This document shows positions 47,804 to 56,757 of a DNA stretch of 64,000 nt, in pieces. Each line of letters starts with the position of its first letter. Positions within the stretch are counted from its first letter, which is position 1. A program made the translations under genes and the position numbers. The stretch lies in NCBI RefSeq assembly GCF_001907675.1, contig NZ_MPNT01000030.1:9731-73730 (forward strand), given 5' to 3'. The notes under the pieces were generated by a model that was not told the origin of the DNA, made no database searches, and saw nothing but the letters and a program-made list of their open reading frames with translations. This DNA is from Mycobacterium paraffinicum (GTDB taxonomy: Bacteria > Actinomycetota > Actinomycetes > Mycobacteriales > Mycobacteriaceae).

Positions 47804-48307
47804 TCACGCCTCTTTAGCGGCAGCTGGCTCACCCGCGGGTCCAGCGGCCGGTTCGCCGGAGGCCAGCCGCTCCAGCGGAGCCAGCGCCTGCATCAGGGTG
47901 TCCAGGTCAGCAGGGGGAAGTTGGCTGAGCATCGCCGCCAGCGAGGCGCGCCGGTTGGCCAGGGATTCACCATGGACGGCCCGTCCGCGCGGGGTGATGT
48001 CGACCAGCACCGCCCGCAGATCGGACGGATCCCGAGAGCGCTTCACCAGACCGAGCTTTTCCAGCCGGCGGATCGCCACCGTGGTGGTGGGAGTCCGCAC
48101 GCGTTCGTGGGCCGCCAGGTCGGTCATCCGGATCGGACCCTGATCCAGCAAGGTCACCAGAATCGACAGTTGCGCCAGCGTCAGTTCTCCCGCGGCAGCG
48201 CCGCTCGGGTCGCCGCGACGCAGAATCGAAAATAATTTGGACAGCGCACGGTGCAAGCCTTCCGCAAGCTCGGTCACATCGGCCGCGGTGGATTCGCTGT
48301 CCGCCAT
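47804..48307 (-). CDS. MarR-family transcriptional regulator (Rv0042c-like)
   Basis: 167 residues. Winged-helix motifs: LTLAQLSILVTLLDQGPIRM, then recognition region RTPTTTVAIRRLEKLGLVKR and wing DPSDLRAVLVDITPRG. The C-terminal Ala/Gly/Pro tail is extra. ATG 48307 (MADSES) is preferred to an upstream start. Likely controls itself and possibly the SDR downstream. Confidence 0.9.
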   Translation of the reverse strand: MADSESTAADVTELAEGLHRALSKLFSILRRGDPSGAAAGELTLAQLSILVTLLDQGPIRMTDLAAHERVRTPTTTVAIRRLEKLGLVKRSRDPSDLRAVLVDITPRGRAVHGESLANRRASLAAMLSQLPPADLDTLMQALAPLERLASGEPAAGPAGEPAAAKEA

Positions 48308-48344
48308 AAACGGGGAGTCTAACGCGATATCAGGCGGGTACAAG

Positions 48345-48358
48345 GTAGCTAAGGCTAC
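48345..48358. promoter_or_regulatory. MarR operator candidate
   Basis: GTAGC-TAAG-GCTAC is an inverted repeat with 5-bp arms, 38 bases upstream of the MarR start. TAG/CTA half-sites of this kind are usual for MarR proteins. Confidence 0.35.
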
Positions 48359-48379
48359 TAATCAGTGGTGGTGGCACGG

Positions 48380-49120
48380 TCAAAGTACTTGCGACAAGAA
48401 TCGCTGTAAACGCTCCGTCTGCGCGGCCTCGAAAATCCGCTCCGGGGGACCGGATTCCACGACCTTGCCCCGGTCCATGAAGACGACCGTGTCGGATGCC
48501 GAGCGGGCGAATCCCATTTCGTGCGTGACCACGATCATTGTCATGCCGTCGGCGCCGAGGTCGGCGATGAGTTGCAGAATCCCTTTCACCATTTCGGGAT
48601 CCAGCGCAGAAGTCGCCTCGTCGAAGAACATCACTTGCGGCGCCATGGCCAGCGCGCGGGCGATCGCAACCCGTTGCTGTTGGCCGCCGGACAACATGCC
48701 GGGTCGTGCATCGGCCTTGTGCTTCAGGCCAACTCGCTCCAGTTGAGCCAGGGCCAGGTCGCGGGCTTCGTCGGCGGGCAGGCGATGCAACTTGCGCGGC
48801 GCCATCACGACATTTTTGAGCACACTGAGGTGCGGGAAGAGATTGAAATGTTGGAACACCATGCCGATGCGCTGGCGGAGCTCGTTGGGATCGTCGCGCA
48901 ACACCGATCGACCGTCCAACAGGATGTCACCGCTGTCGGGTTCGTGCAGCCGGTTCAAGGTGCGCAGCAACGTCGACTTGCCCGACCCGGACGGGCCGAT
49001 GACGGCGACGGTGGTGCCCGCGGGAGCCTCGAAATCGACGCCGCGCAGCACCTTGTTGCCGCCGAGGGTTTGATGAATGTCTTTGGCGGCCAGCGACACT
49101 GGCGTGGGCCCCGCGTTCAC
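48380..49120 (-). CDS. Polar amino acid ABC transporter ATP-binding protein (GlnQ type)
   Basis: 246 residues. Walker A GPSGSGKST, Q-loop VFQHFNLFPHL, signature LSGGQQQRVAIARAL, Walker B MFFDEATSAL and H-loop VTHE are all intact. The FQHFNLFPHLSVL stretch is typical of glutamine/polar amino acid importers. Its ATG overlaps the stop of the fused permease gene. Confidence 0.93.
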   Translation of the reverse strand: MNAGPTPVSLAAKDIHQTLGGNKVLRGVDFEAPAGTTVAVIGPSGSGKSTLLRTLNRLHEPDSGDILLDGRSVLRDDPNELRQRIGMVFQHFNLFPHLSVLKNVVMAPRKLHRLPADEARDLALAQLERVGLKHKADARPGMLSGGQQQRVAIARALAMAPQVMFFDEATSALDPEMVKGILQLIADLGADGMTMIVVTHEMGFARSASDTVVFMDRGKVVESGPPERIFEAAQTERLQRFLSQVL

Positions 49121-50934
49121 GTGATCTCCTGGCCGAACGTCGTCGTGAGCATGCCAGAACTGTCATCCGGGTCGGGGGTGCCGCGGCCGCGGCGCAGACG
49201 CGCGTCGATGTAATTCACCAGATGCGTCAACGGAATCGTCAATATCAAGTAGAAGAGGCCCGCGGCCACCAACGGCGACAGGCTCCCGGTCTGGGCATTC
49301 AAGTCTCTGCCGACCTGGAAAAGCTCACGCTGATCGGCGATCAGGCCGAGGAAGTACACCAACGCGGATGCCTTGAGCAGCCCGATGAATTGATTGACCA
49401 ATGCGGGCAGCACACGCCGGATTCCCTGTGGCACCACAACGAGCCGCATCGCGGTGGTGTAGCTGAATCCCAGCGCGCGGGCGGCCTCCAACTGACCGGG
49501 GTCCACGCTTTGGATTCCGGAGCGCAGGATTTCGCCGATGTAGGCGGCGGCCATCAGTCCCAATGCCGCAATACCGAGGGGGTAGGGATTCTTGTTGGTC
49601 AGCCCGCCGACCAACGGCCCGATGCCCATCCCGATCAGCAGGATGATCACCACTTCGGGCAGGCCCCGGAAGATATCGGTGTACACCCGCGCCGGCCAGC
49701 GCAGCCAGCGCCGGTGCGAGATGCCCGCCATGGCCAGCACCATCCCGAGCGCCAGGCCGATCACGATGGCGCTGTTGGTCAGGATCAGCGTGTTGGGCAG
49801 ACCGGTCGTGAGCAGGACCGGGATCGCTCGTCGGTACATCTCCCAGTCGAAGAAGGAATCGCGCAACTGAGCCAGGGCCGATTTGGGCGCGGCCGGACCC
49901 GTCGTGGTGCGGTGCTGGCTCGCGGCGATTGCGGCGAAGTCGGGCAGCTTCGGGACGGGCGCGGCTTTCGACCCGGGCTTCCAGCCGGGCGGCAGCGTGC
50001 GCGGCACCCAGTCGCAGTACAGCCTGGCCCAGGTGCCGTCGGCGATCACCGCGTCCAGCCCCGAGTTCAGCGCATCGATCAGCGGCCTGTTCTCCTTGGC
50101 GACCGCATAGGCCACGAAATTGCCTGGGCTGAAAGTGTTCGCGACAGTCACCGCGGGGTCGCCGGGCCGAACGGCCGTCGCGGCGAGGGTTCCCGGCGCC
50201 ACCCAGGCATCGATCTGGCGGGTCTTGAGACTGGCGTACAGGGTGGCGAAGCCCGGGTACTTCACCGGCTGCAGGTGCAGGGTGTCAACGACGTAGGACT
50301 CCTCGACGGTGCCCTGGACCACGCCGATGCGCTGGCCCGCCGCCAGGTCGCTGAACTTGTGGATCGGGGAGCCGGGCGGCACCACGAGGGAGTAGAAGCC
50401 GAAGTCGTAGCCGTTGGTGAACGCGACGGTGCGGCGGCGCTGGTCGGTCGCTTTCACCGACGCCGAGCCCACGTCGAAACGCCGGGACGCCACCTGGGCC
50501 AGCAAAGCGGAGAAGTCGGTACTGACGAAGCGGAGCTGCAGATGCAGCTTGTCGGCGATGGCGCGGAGGAGCAAGTTGTCGAAGCCGCTGAATTCACCGG
50601 TCGGGTTGATGCAGATGTTGGGCGGGGCGTCCGACAGGGTGCCGACCGTCAGCACGCCCGGTGTGCCGAGGCCGAGTGCGCCGACGTCGACCGAGGTGAG
50701 TGGTTCGACGGAGTTCGTCGTGTCCCGGTCTGCCTGGGGCGTGGGCTGGCTCTCGGTCAGGTCCTCGGGCAAGGCCCTTGCGCTCTCCACGCCCGACGGC
50801 GCGCATTGGTTCCAGTCGGCAGCCGCGGGCCCGGCCGGGCCCCCTAATGCCATGCCGCACACCAACACCGTCGTCGCGACCAGTCCGAACAGCCTCCCGC
50901 GGCGCTGGGTGCGTCGGAACGCGCGCGCATTCAT
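49117..50934 (-). CDS. Fused substrate-binding protein and permease of an amino acid ABC importer
   Basis: 605 residues. Signal/anchor helix about 15-40, a family 3 solute-binding domain (about 75-320: GVLTVGTLSDAPPNICINPTG, GSASVKATDQRRRTVAFTNG) and a C-terminal permease (about 370-590) of the His/Glu/Gln type. The permease has the EAA loop QLEAARALGFSYTTAMRLVVVPQ. One polypeptide thus supplies binding and membrane parts; with the ATPase it makes a complete importer for a polar amino acid such as glutamine or glutamate. GTG 50943 is an alternative start. Confidence 0.9.
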   Translation of the reverse strand: MNARAFRRTQRRGRLFGLVATTVLVCGMALGGPAGPAAADWNQCAPSGVESARALPEDLTESQPTPQADRDTTNSVEPLTSVDVGALGLGTPGVLTVGTLSDAPPNICINPTGEFSGFDNLLLRAIADKLHLQLRFVSTDFSALLAQVASRRFDVGSASVKATDQRRRTVAFTNGYDFGFYSLVVPPGSPIHKFSDLAAGQRIGVVQGTVEESYVVDTLHLQPVKYPGFATLYASLKTRQIDAWVAPGTLAATAVRPGDPAVTVANTFSPGNFVAYAVAKENRPLIDALNSGLDAVIADGTWARLYCDWVPRTLPPGWKPGSKAAPVPKLPDFAAIAASQHRTTTGPAAPKSALAQLRDSFFDWEMYRRAIPVLLTTGLPNTLILTNSAIVIGLALGMVLAMAGISHRRWLRWPARVYTDIFRGLPEVVIILLIGMGIGPLVGGLTNKNPYPLGIAALGLMAAAYIGEILRSGIQSVDPGQLEAARALGFSYTTAMRLVVVPQGIRRVLPALVNQFIGLLKASALVYFLGLIADQRELFQVGRDLNAQTGSLSPLVAAGLFYLILTIPLTHLVNYIDARLRRGRGTPDPDDSSGMLTTTFGQEIT

Positions 50935-50982
50935 CCCTGCCACCGTATCGACCGGCAGGCGGCTCCGTCGGGTCAGCGTGCC

Positions 50983-51723
50983 CTAGATCGCCAGCGACGG
51001 CTCGGCGCCCACTGCCTCGGCGTCGGTGATTACGTCGAGTGGTTCCGGCACCACGGGACCCACGTCGTCGGGTGCGGTGAACACTCTCCGCCTGGAAAGT
51101 TCGGCGAGCATGGTCTGTGCCATCAGGTAGGAGCGTCCGACGCACGCGGCCCGGGCGGCTTCGGGGTCGCGCCGGTTGATCGCGGACGTCTCCTCTTCGT
51201 AGAACGGGAGGATCTCTTCGCGGCTGCCCTGATAAATCAGCCAGAACACCCGGGGCACCAGGTTCTGCGAAGCGCGGATCGTGGCGTGCAACCGGGGGCC
51301 GGCATATTCGTCGTTGATCGTGCGCCGGTATTCCGCCGCGATGTCGCAGAAGGCCCGCGAATCCTTGGCGGTGCGCAGCGAGCGCATCAGGGCATCGAGT
51401 TGACCCAGGATCCGCGGGGTCGGACTGGTGGCCGCTCGCGCCGAGGCGATGCCGTTGAGCAGGCCCTCGAGTTCGTGATGTTCGAGAACGGTCGCTTCGT
51501 CGAAGCGCTCCACGAACGCCCCCCGGTGATAGCGGGTGGAGACAATGCCGTCGTGTTCGAGTTGCACCAACGCTTCTTGAATGGGAACGCGGCTTACGCC
51601 CAGCCCCAGCGCGATCTCATTGCGATCGACGCGGTCGCCGCTACGCAGCTTTCCGGTCAGCAAGAGGTGCAGGATGTGCGAAACAACCAGGTCCTTTTCT
51701 TTGACCCCGTATTTTTTCGGCAT
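50983..51723 (-). CDS. GntR-family transcriptional regulator (Rv0043c-like)
   Basis: 246 residues from [11 protein letters not shown]. The N-terminal winged helix contains [33 protein letters not shown] split over about 30-60; the C-terminal FCD-type helical domain has His residues for metal or ligand binding. A TTG seven codons earlier is possible. Lies 48 bases upstream of the transporter genes on the same strand and may control them; in M. tuberculosis no transporter is at this place. Confidence 0.9.
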   Translation of the reverse strand: MPKKYGVKEKDLVVSHILHLLLTGKLRSGDRVDRNEIALGLGVSRVPIQEALVQLEHDGIVSTRYHRGAFVERFDEATVLEHHELEGLLNGIASARAATSPTPRILGQLDALMRSLRTAKDSRAFCDIAAEYRRTINDEYAGPRLHATIRASQNLVPRVFWLIYQGSREEILPFYEEETSAINRRDPEAARAACVGRSYLMAQTMLAELSRRRVFTAPDDVGPVVPEPLDVITDAEAVGAEPSLAI

Positions 51724-51833
51724 TCGTTGTTGAGTCTCTTTCAAACCGGGTTCGGCGAACTAGCGCGAGAAGTTTCTCACGCGGGGGCTCGTATTTTCCG
51801 GCGTTTGACGGAGGAATCTTGCGGCGAAAGGCC

Positions 51834-52619
51834 TTAGCGACTATCGCGCCACCGGCACAGCGCTTCCGCGGCGCTCAGGTCGTAATCCGGACCATCACAC
51901 GCCACCGTCAACAGCGTCACACCGAGGCCGACGAGCCTCTCGGCGTTTTCGACCAGCCCCCCGCGGTCCTGCACGGCGGCCGAGCGTTCGATGCTCGCCG
52001 GGTCGCGGCCGACGTCGCCGCAGTGCCGGGCCAAGACCTCTGATTTCGCCGGTAATTCGTCGGCCGAAGTGAAGCTGTGCCAGATGTCGGCGTATTCGGC
52101 GACCAGCCGCAGCGTCTTACGCTCCCCGCCTCCGCCGATCAGGATCGGGATGTCGCGGGTCGGCGGCGGGTTCAGCTTGGCCAGCCGCGCTTTGATCCTG
52201 GGGAGCGCGCCGGCGAGGTCGTCCAGCCGGCTGCCGGCGGTGCCGAACTCGTAGCCGTATTCGTCGTAGTCCTTCTGTTTCCAGCCCGAACCGATCCCCA
52301 GCACGAGCCGGCCGTCGCAGATGTGGTCGACGGTCCGGGCCATGTCGGCCAGCAGTTCGGGGTTCCGGTAGGAGTTGCAGGTGACCAGCGCGCCGATCTG
52401 AATGCGCGACGTCTGCTCGGCCCAGGCCCCGAGCATGGTCCAACATTCGAAGTGCGCGCCGTCGGGATCCCCGTACAAGGGGAAGAAGTGGTCCCAGTTG
52501 AAGGCGATGTCGACGCCGATGTCCTCGCAGCGGCGCACCGCGTCACGGATCTGGTGGTACTGCGGCGCGTGCTGAGGTTGGAGTTGCACACCGATGCGGA
52601 TGGGTAGATCAGGAGTCAT
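51834..52619 (-). CDS. LLM-class (F420-dependent type) oxidoreductase (Rv0044c-like)
   Basis: 261 residues, luciferase-like TIM barrel. Motifs: IAFNWDHFFPLYGDPDG, RIQIGALVTCNSYRNP, RLVLGIGSGWKQKDYDEYG and IPILIGGGGERKTLRLV, typical of mycobacterial F420-dependent members. Fifteen bases after the hydrolase gene on the same strand. Substrate unknown. Confidence 0.9.
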   Translation of the reverse strand: MTPDLPIRIGVQLQPQHAPQYHQIRDAVRRCEDIGVDIAFNWDHFFPLYGDPDGAHFECWTMLGAWAEQTSRIQIGALVTCNSYRNPELLADMARTVDHICDGRLVLGIGSGWKQKDYDEYGYEFGTAGSRLDDLAGALPRIKARLAKLNPPPTRDIPILIGGGGERKTLRLVAEYADIWHSFTSADELPAKSEVLARHCGDVGRDPASIERSAAVQDRGGLVENAERLVGLGVTLLTVACDGPDYDLSAAEALCRWRDSR

Positions 52620-52634
52620 AGGACCAACCTAGGC

Positions 52635-53549
52635 TCACCGCGCGTCCAGCACCCCCCGCAGTAGCTCGATCAAGGCCAGCGGCTGGTCGCTCTGCACGGA
52701 GTGCCCGGAATTCTCCACGACGTGCGAGGTCCGGAAATGCTTTGTGCGACGGGTCAATTCGGCGGCATCCTCGTCGCTGACAAATTTCGAGTTTCCGCCG
52801 CGGATGAGGGTGATGGGCGCGGACAGCCGGTCCACGTCCTCCCATAGGACGTCGAAGTCGGGAAACTTGCGGATGGCGTCGTAGCGCCACGTCCAGTTGC
52901 CATTGTCCAGCCGCCGCGAATTGTGAAAGACGCCGCGGCGCAGCGCCTTGACCTCGCGATGCGGCGCCGCGGCGATCGTCAGGTCCAGCATGGCCTGAAA
53001 GCTGGGAAATTCGCGTTCGCCGTGCATCAGCGCCACGGTGCCCTGTTGTTCCTTGGTCATCTCCGAGTGGCGTTGCAGCGCCGACGGGGTGACGTCGATG
53101 AGGACGAGTTCGTTTACCAATTCGGGCGCCGCGGCGGCCAGCCGTATCGCGGTCAACCCGCCCAGCGACATGCCCACGACAAGATCGGCGCTGGGCGCGT
53201 GCTCGCGCACGGCGGGCAACAAGGCGTCGACGTTCAGCTGCGGTGAGTAGTCGCCGTCCTCACGCCACGCCGAATGGCCGTGCCCCGGCAGGTCCACGGC
53301 CAGTGCGGGTTCGCCGAGTCCGACGATGACGGTGTCCCAGGTGTGGGCGTTCTGGCCGCCGCCGTGTAGGAAGACGATCCGCGGGGGAGTGCCACCCCAG
53401 CGCAGAGCGCTGATCTTGTTCTCACCGGCGCCCGTTTCCACGCGTTGCACGTCCGGCAGCGGGCCGGTGACGCCGGCTTGCTCGGCATTCTCGGACAACA
53501 GCGAGAACTCATCGAGTCCGTCGAGTTCGTCTTCGGAGATTTCGGCCAC
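52635..53549 (-). CDS. Alpha/beta hydrolase (Rv0045c-like esterase)
   Basis: 304 residues. Oxyanion motif LHGGGQN, nucleophile elbow VGMSLGG (Ser about residue 150) and the catalytic His in ENSGHSVQSDQP near the C-terminus. The N-terminal 40 residues are acidic. Rv0045c is an esterase for short acyl esters; the natural substrate is unknown. Confidence 0.92.
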   Translation of the reverse strand: MAEISEDELDGLDEFSLLSENAEQAGVTGPLPDVQRVETGAGENKISALRWGGTPPRIVFLHGGGQNAHTWDTVIVGLGEPALAVDLPGHGHSAWREDGDYSPQLNVDALLPAVREHAPSADLVVGMSLGGLTAIRLAAAAPELVNELVLIDVTPSALQRHSEMTKEQQGTVALMHGEREFPSFQAMLDLTIAAAPHREVKALRRGVFHNSRRLDNGNWTWRYDAIRKFPDFDVLWEDVDRLSAPITLIRGGNSKFVSDEDAAELTRRTKHFRTSHVVENSGHSVQSDQPLALIELLRGVLDAR

Positions 53550-53571
53550 GATCTAAAACTAGCCCCCTCGT

Positions 53572-54786
53572 CTAGAGGACGTAACGACGGCGAATGCCCC
53601 GAAAGCGCTCCCACATCGCGGCGGCGCGCTCGGCGGGGCTGACCATGGTGGTGTCCGCCGGTAGGGCGGCGAGCAATTCGTCGTGCTTGACGACCCGGGT
53701 GTTCAGCGCGGCGGGCTCACCCTCGAGCATGTGCCGGTAGGTCAAGTTGCCGCACGCGAAGCCTTGGGTGTCGAGCCAGTTGTGCACGCCCGGATCACGA
53801 TGAGCCATGGCGAGACGAACGCGGCCATCGGCGTCGGTCTTCGTGCGGCTCGGCGTGTAGCTCACCGGCCGGTACAGGTAATCCATGCTGTTGAAGAAGA
53901 CACCCATATTGGTCAGCGTCCATAACCCGTCGTGGGCGCCGAATTCGACGATCAGCGCCTCGTCGTCCGCGAGTTCCCAGTACATGTTGGCGGCGGCCCG
54001 GCCGCGTTTGGCATCGGCGCCGGTCGCGTCGACTTGCGGGAAGGCGTTGGGGCGGCTGGCGTCGACCCCTCCGTAGGTGAAGGGAAAATCGGGCCAGTCG
54101 GCCATCAGGCCGGTGACGAAGTCGCCGGCCCAGCGCATCGCCTCGACCATGTCGGGCGGCGAGGGCAACGGTTTCGGGGAATCCATGTCGATGCGTTCGA
54201 CGCGAAGCTGTGCCGGTAGCTCGTCCCAGCGGTCGAAACCCTGGCGGATGAACAGTTTGCGTGACCCCGCGGTGGTGGGCAGCCAATTCGGCCCGCGCTC
54301 GGGCCCGCCGATGTAGAGCTCGAATTCCCCGGCATCGCCGACCTGGAGCTGATGACCCAGCAGGTTGGCCTCCGGTGTGTCCCCGAACGGTTCGTGCAGC
54401 ACGCCCGGGCCCGGCGTACGCGGCCCCTGCACCGTGACGTTGAAAAACCTTGCGGTGCCGAGTGTCCCGGCAAGCCGGTACGTCGACTGTCCGTCGATCC
54501 ACGCCTGCTGGTAAGTGAAGTCTGCGCAGTCGCCGCCGAGCTTGCGGGTCGGACCGCAGAAGGTGTGCAGCGCCGGATACCGGGTGTCGCGTGTCTCCAG
54601 CGCCAGATCGAAGGCCTGGCCGAGGTTTTGGGTGAGGAACCGGTAGGCGTCGACCCGATGGGCGTCCGCCGCCGGGTTGGCCTGCTTGAAGGCCTGCTCA
54701 CCCGCTTGCCGCAGCCGCGCGCAGAATTCCGACCAGGCCTGCCGCAGCGCCGCGTCGTCGGGCCCGTCGCCGAAGGCCATGCTCAC
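53572..54786 (-). CDS. DUF1214-domain protein
   Basis: 404 residues from GTG 54786, whose codon overlaps the TGA of the gene upstream; ATG 54780 is the alternative. The C-terminal half has DUF1214-type features, for example GPNWLPTTAGSRKLFIRQG and ANMYWELADDEALIVEF. DUF1254/1214 proteins occur in metabolic operons without a known reaction. Last gene of the four-gene operon. No signal peptide. Confidence 0.8.
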   Translation of the reverse strand: MSMAFGDGPDDAALRQAWSEFCARLRQAGEQAFKQANPAADAHRVDAYRFLTQNLGQAFDLALETRDTRYPALHTFCGPTRKLGGDCADFTYQQAWIDGQSTYRLAGTLGTARFFNVTVQGPRTPGPGVLHEPFGDTPEANLLGHQLQVGDAGEFELYIGGPERGPNWLPTTAGSRKLFIRQGFDRWDELPAQLRVERIDMDSPKPLPSPPDMVEAMRWAGDFVTGLMADWPDFPFTYGGVDASRPNAFPQVDATGADAKRGRAAANMYWELADDEALIVEFGAHDGLWTLTNMGVFFNSMDYLYRPVSYTPSRTKTDADGRVRLAMAHRDPGVHNWLDTQGFACGNLTYRHMLEGEPAALNTRVVKHDELLAALPADTTMVSPAERAAAMWERFRGIRRRYVL

Positions 54787-55586
54787 GCACCCAGCCTCTC
54801 GAGCATCGCGCTGACGACATCGCATGCGCGCTGCGCAGCTTCCAGGTGCCCCTCGCGGTCGATGCGGGGACCGATCAGTTCCAGGTCGAAACCGTGACAG
54901 TAGCCACCGGCAAGCGCTTGGGCGACGAAGGCTTCGATCGGAATCGTGCCGTCGCCGGGCACCGCCCTGGCCGGCAGCGCCCGGTCGCCGAGCACATAGT
55001 CGCTCAGCTGGATCAGTGCGGTCCGGGGCAGCGCCCGCCGCATCGTGGTCTCCAAATCCCCCTCCGCCCAACAGTGAAACACGTCGATGCACACACTCAG
55101 CTCGCCCATCTCGGCCAGCGTGACCGTGTCGCGTAGGGTGTGGACGAGGTGGATGTCGGCGTAGAGGCTGGATGCATTCTCGATGGCGAGCGCCACTCCG
55201 GCCTCCTTGGCCTGCGCCGCGCAGGGGGCGACCATCGCGCAGAATCGTTCGGCGGCCTGCGCCCAGGTGAGGTTACCGCGCCCGCCGGTCAGCAGGTAGA
55301 CGGTCCTGGCTCCGACCGCGGCGGCGGCGGCGATCACGGTGGACAGCGCGCCGCGGGCGGCGTCTGGGTCGCTGGACAGCGTGCCGCCGGCGAACAGATG
55401 GTAGACGGCCTCTACGGCATACGCATTGCCGTGCAACAGCATTGGGAAGCGCGGCTCCAGCAACTGGCTGTCCAGGATGCTCAGCCGGGAGACCCCAAGC
55501 GCCGCCCAGTGAGCTTCCAGTTCCGCCAGCGATTCGCCTTGGAAGGTGACGTTGTGCACCGACAGACGGGGGTGTGGGCCGGTCAT
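54783..55586 (-). CDS. Xylose isomerase-like TIM-barrel protein
   Basis: 267 residues of the sugar phosphate isomerase/epimerase (AP endonuclease 2) superfamily. Metal-site segments are VALAIENAS (Glu), SVCIDVFHCW (Asp and His) and GFDLELIGP (Glu). Could be an isomerase, epimerase or hydrolase; the reaction cannot be predicted. One base separates it from the sulfotransferase stop. Confidence 0.85.
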   Translation of the reverse strand: MTGPHPRLSVHNVTFQGESLAELEAHWAALGVSRLSILDSQLLEPRFPMLLHGNAYAVEAVYHLFAGGTLSSDPDAARGALSTVIAAAAAVGARTVYLLTGGRGNLTWAQAAERFCAMVAPCAAQAKEAGVALAIENASSLYADIHLVHTLRDTVTLAEMGELSVCIDVFHCWAEGDLETTMRRALPRTALIQLSDYVLGDRALPARAVPGDGTIPIEAFVAQALAGGYCHGFDLELIGPRIDREGHLEAAQRACDVVSAMLERLGA

Positions 55587-55587
55587 G

Positions 55588-56757
55588 TCAGGCGTGGTTC
55601 TCGATGGCGACGCCGAATCGCTCCCGGAATGGCCGGAATTCCGCGTGCAGCGCGTCGAGGTCTTCGCCGATGTCGGTCAGCAATTGGGTGGAGTAGGTGA
55701 ATTTGCCGTAGCGGTCGCCTCGATTGTTGGCCAGGTACGCGCGCATCGCCGCTTCGGCGTCGTCCGACAGCTCGCGACCGCAGAACTCGTAATAGCGCCG
55801 AACGGTGCCGATATGGTCGCCGACAAAGTCGGCGTAGCGCACGTGCAGGATACGGGAATCGTCGACCAGGGGATTGCTCATCGTGTTGGCGATGCTGGCG
55901 CGGGTCATCTCGAGGTGCTTCTTCGCCTCGGCGTGCAGGTCGACCGGACCGACGATGCCTTCGGCGATGTCGGCCATCATCATCGTGCGCGACGCGGCGA
56001 CTTGGACGGGGTCGCGGTGCAGCCACACCAGGCGCGCATCGGGATAGGTGTCGAACAGTTCCTTGAGACGGAAACCGTGAAAGCCTTTGAGCACCCAATA
56101 CTTTCGGGGGCGGCGGTATTGCAGCTGTTGCAGCATGGCCTTGTGCAGCCGGTATTGCGCCGCCGGATCGGTGGCCAGGCCGCCGACCAGTGACTGCATC
56201 GGTACGCGCCACCAGGCGGTGGGGGTCATCACCCGGAAGTCGAACGCCCAGGTGCGCTCGTCCTCAGGCAGGCCGTCGCCCAGCATGTCGTTGTACGGGT
56301 GGCTGTGCAGCCACTTGGGCATCTTGGCGTTGATCTCGCGCCAGTCCGCGTCGGCCCGCTCCCTGCGCTCATCGCCGGGACCGGCAAGTCCCGGCGGCGG
56401 TGACGGATACATCACCTCCCAGAAGCGCAGTGCCCGCGCCCGCGGGTCGACGGACATCAGGGCGTGCATGAGCGTTGTGCCCGAACGGGGTTCACCGGTG
56501 ACGAACATCGGCCCGTCGATCACCTCGTCGGCGATCGGGTAGCGGTTGCGGTCCTCGATGAATTCCAGTCGCGACGTCAGCAGCCATCGACACACCTGTG
56601 CCGCCTGCCGGTTGCCCTCGGCGTCCATGCCGAGGCGGTTGAGACGGTCGACGGCGACGGTGAAGCGTTGCGGCAAGGTGGGATCGCCATAGTCGCGCAG
56701 TCCGGTTTCGGCCTGCGCATCGGCGAGCAGCTGGGCGGCGTCCAGGGGAGTCGTCAC
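55588..56757 (-). CDS. PAPS-dependent sulfotransferase family protein
   Basis: 389 residues. The 5'-phosphosulfate-binding loop is FVTGEPRSGTTLMHALMSVD (about 80-99) and the 3'-phosphate site LVWLHRDPVQVAASR (about 235-249), as in Sulfotransfer_3/Stf proteins. The GTG start overlaps the oxidoreductase stop (GTGA). Mycobacterial Stf enzymes sulfate trehalose or menaquinone derivatives and GPL; the acceptor here is unknown, and the operon partners suggest a small metabolite or lipid. Confidence 0.88.
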   Translation of the reverse strand: MTTPLDAAQLLADAQAETGLRDYGDPTLPQRFTVAVDRLNRLGMDAEGNRQAAQVCRWLLTSRLEFIEDRNRYPIADEVIDGPMFVTGEPRSGTTLMHALMSVDPRARALRFWEVMYPSPPPGLAGPGDERRERADADWREINAKMPKWLHSHPYNDMLGDGLPEDERTWAFDFRVMTPTAWWRVPMQSLVGGLATDPAAQYRLHKAMLQQLQYRRPRKYWVLKGFHGFRLKELFDTYPDARLVWLHRDPVQVAASRTMMMADIAEGIVGPVDLHAEAKKHLEMTRASIANTMSNPLVDDSRILHVRYADFVGDHIGTVRRYYEFCGRELSDDAEAAMRAYLANNRGDRYGKFTYSTQLLTDIGEDLDALHAEFRPFRERFGVAIENHA

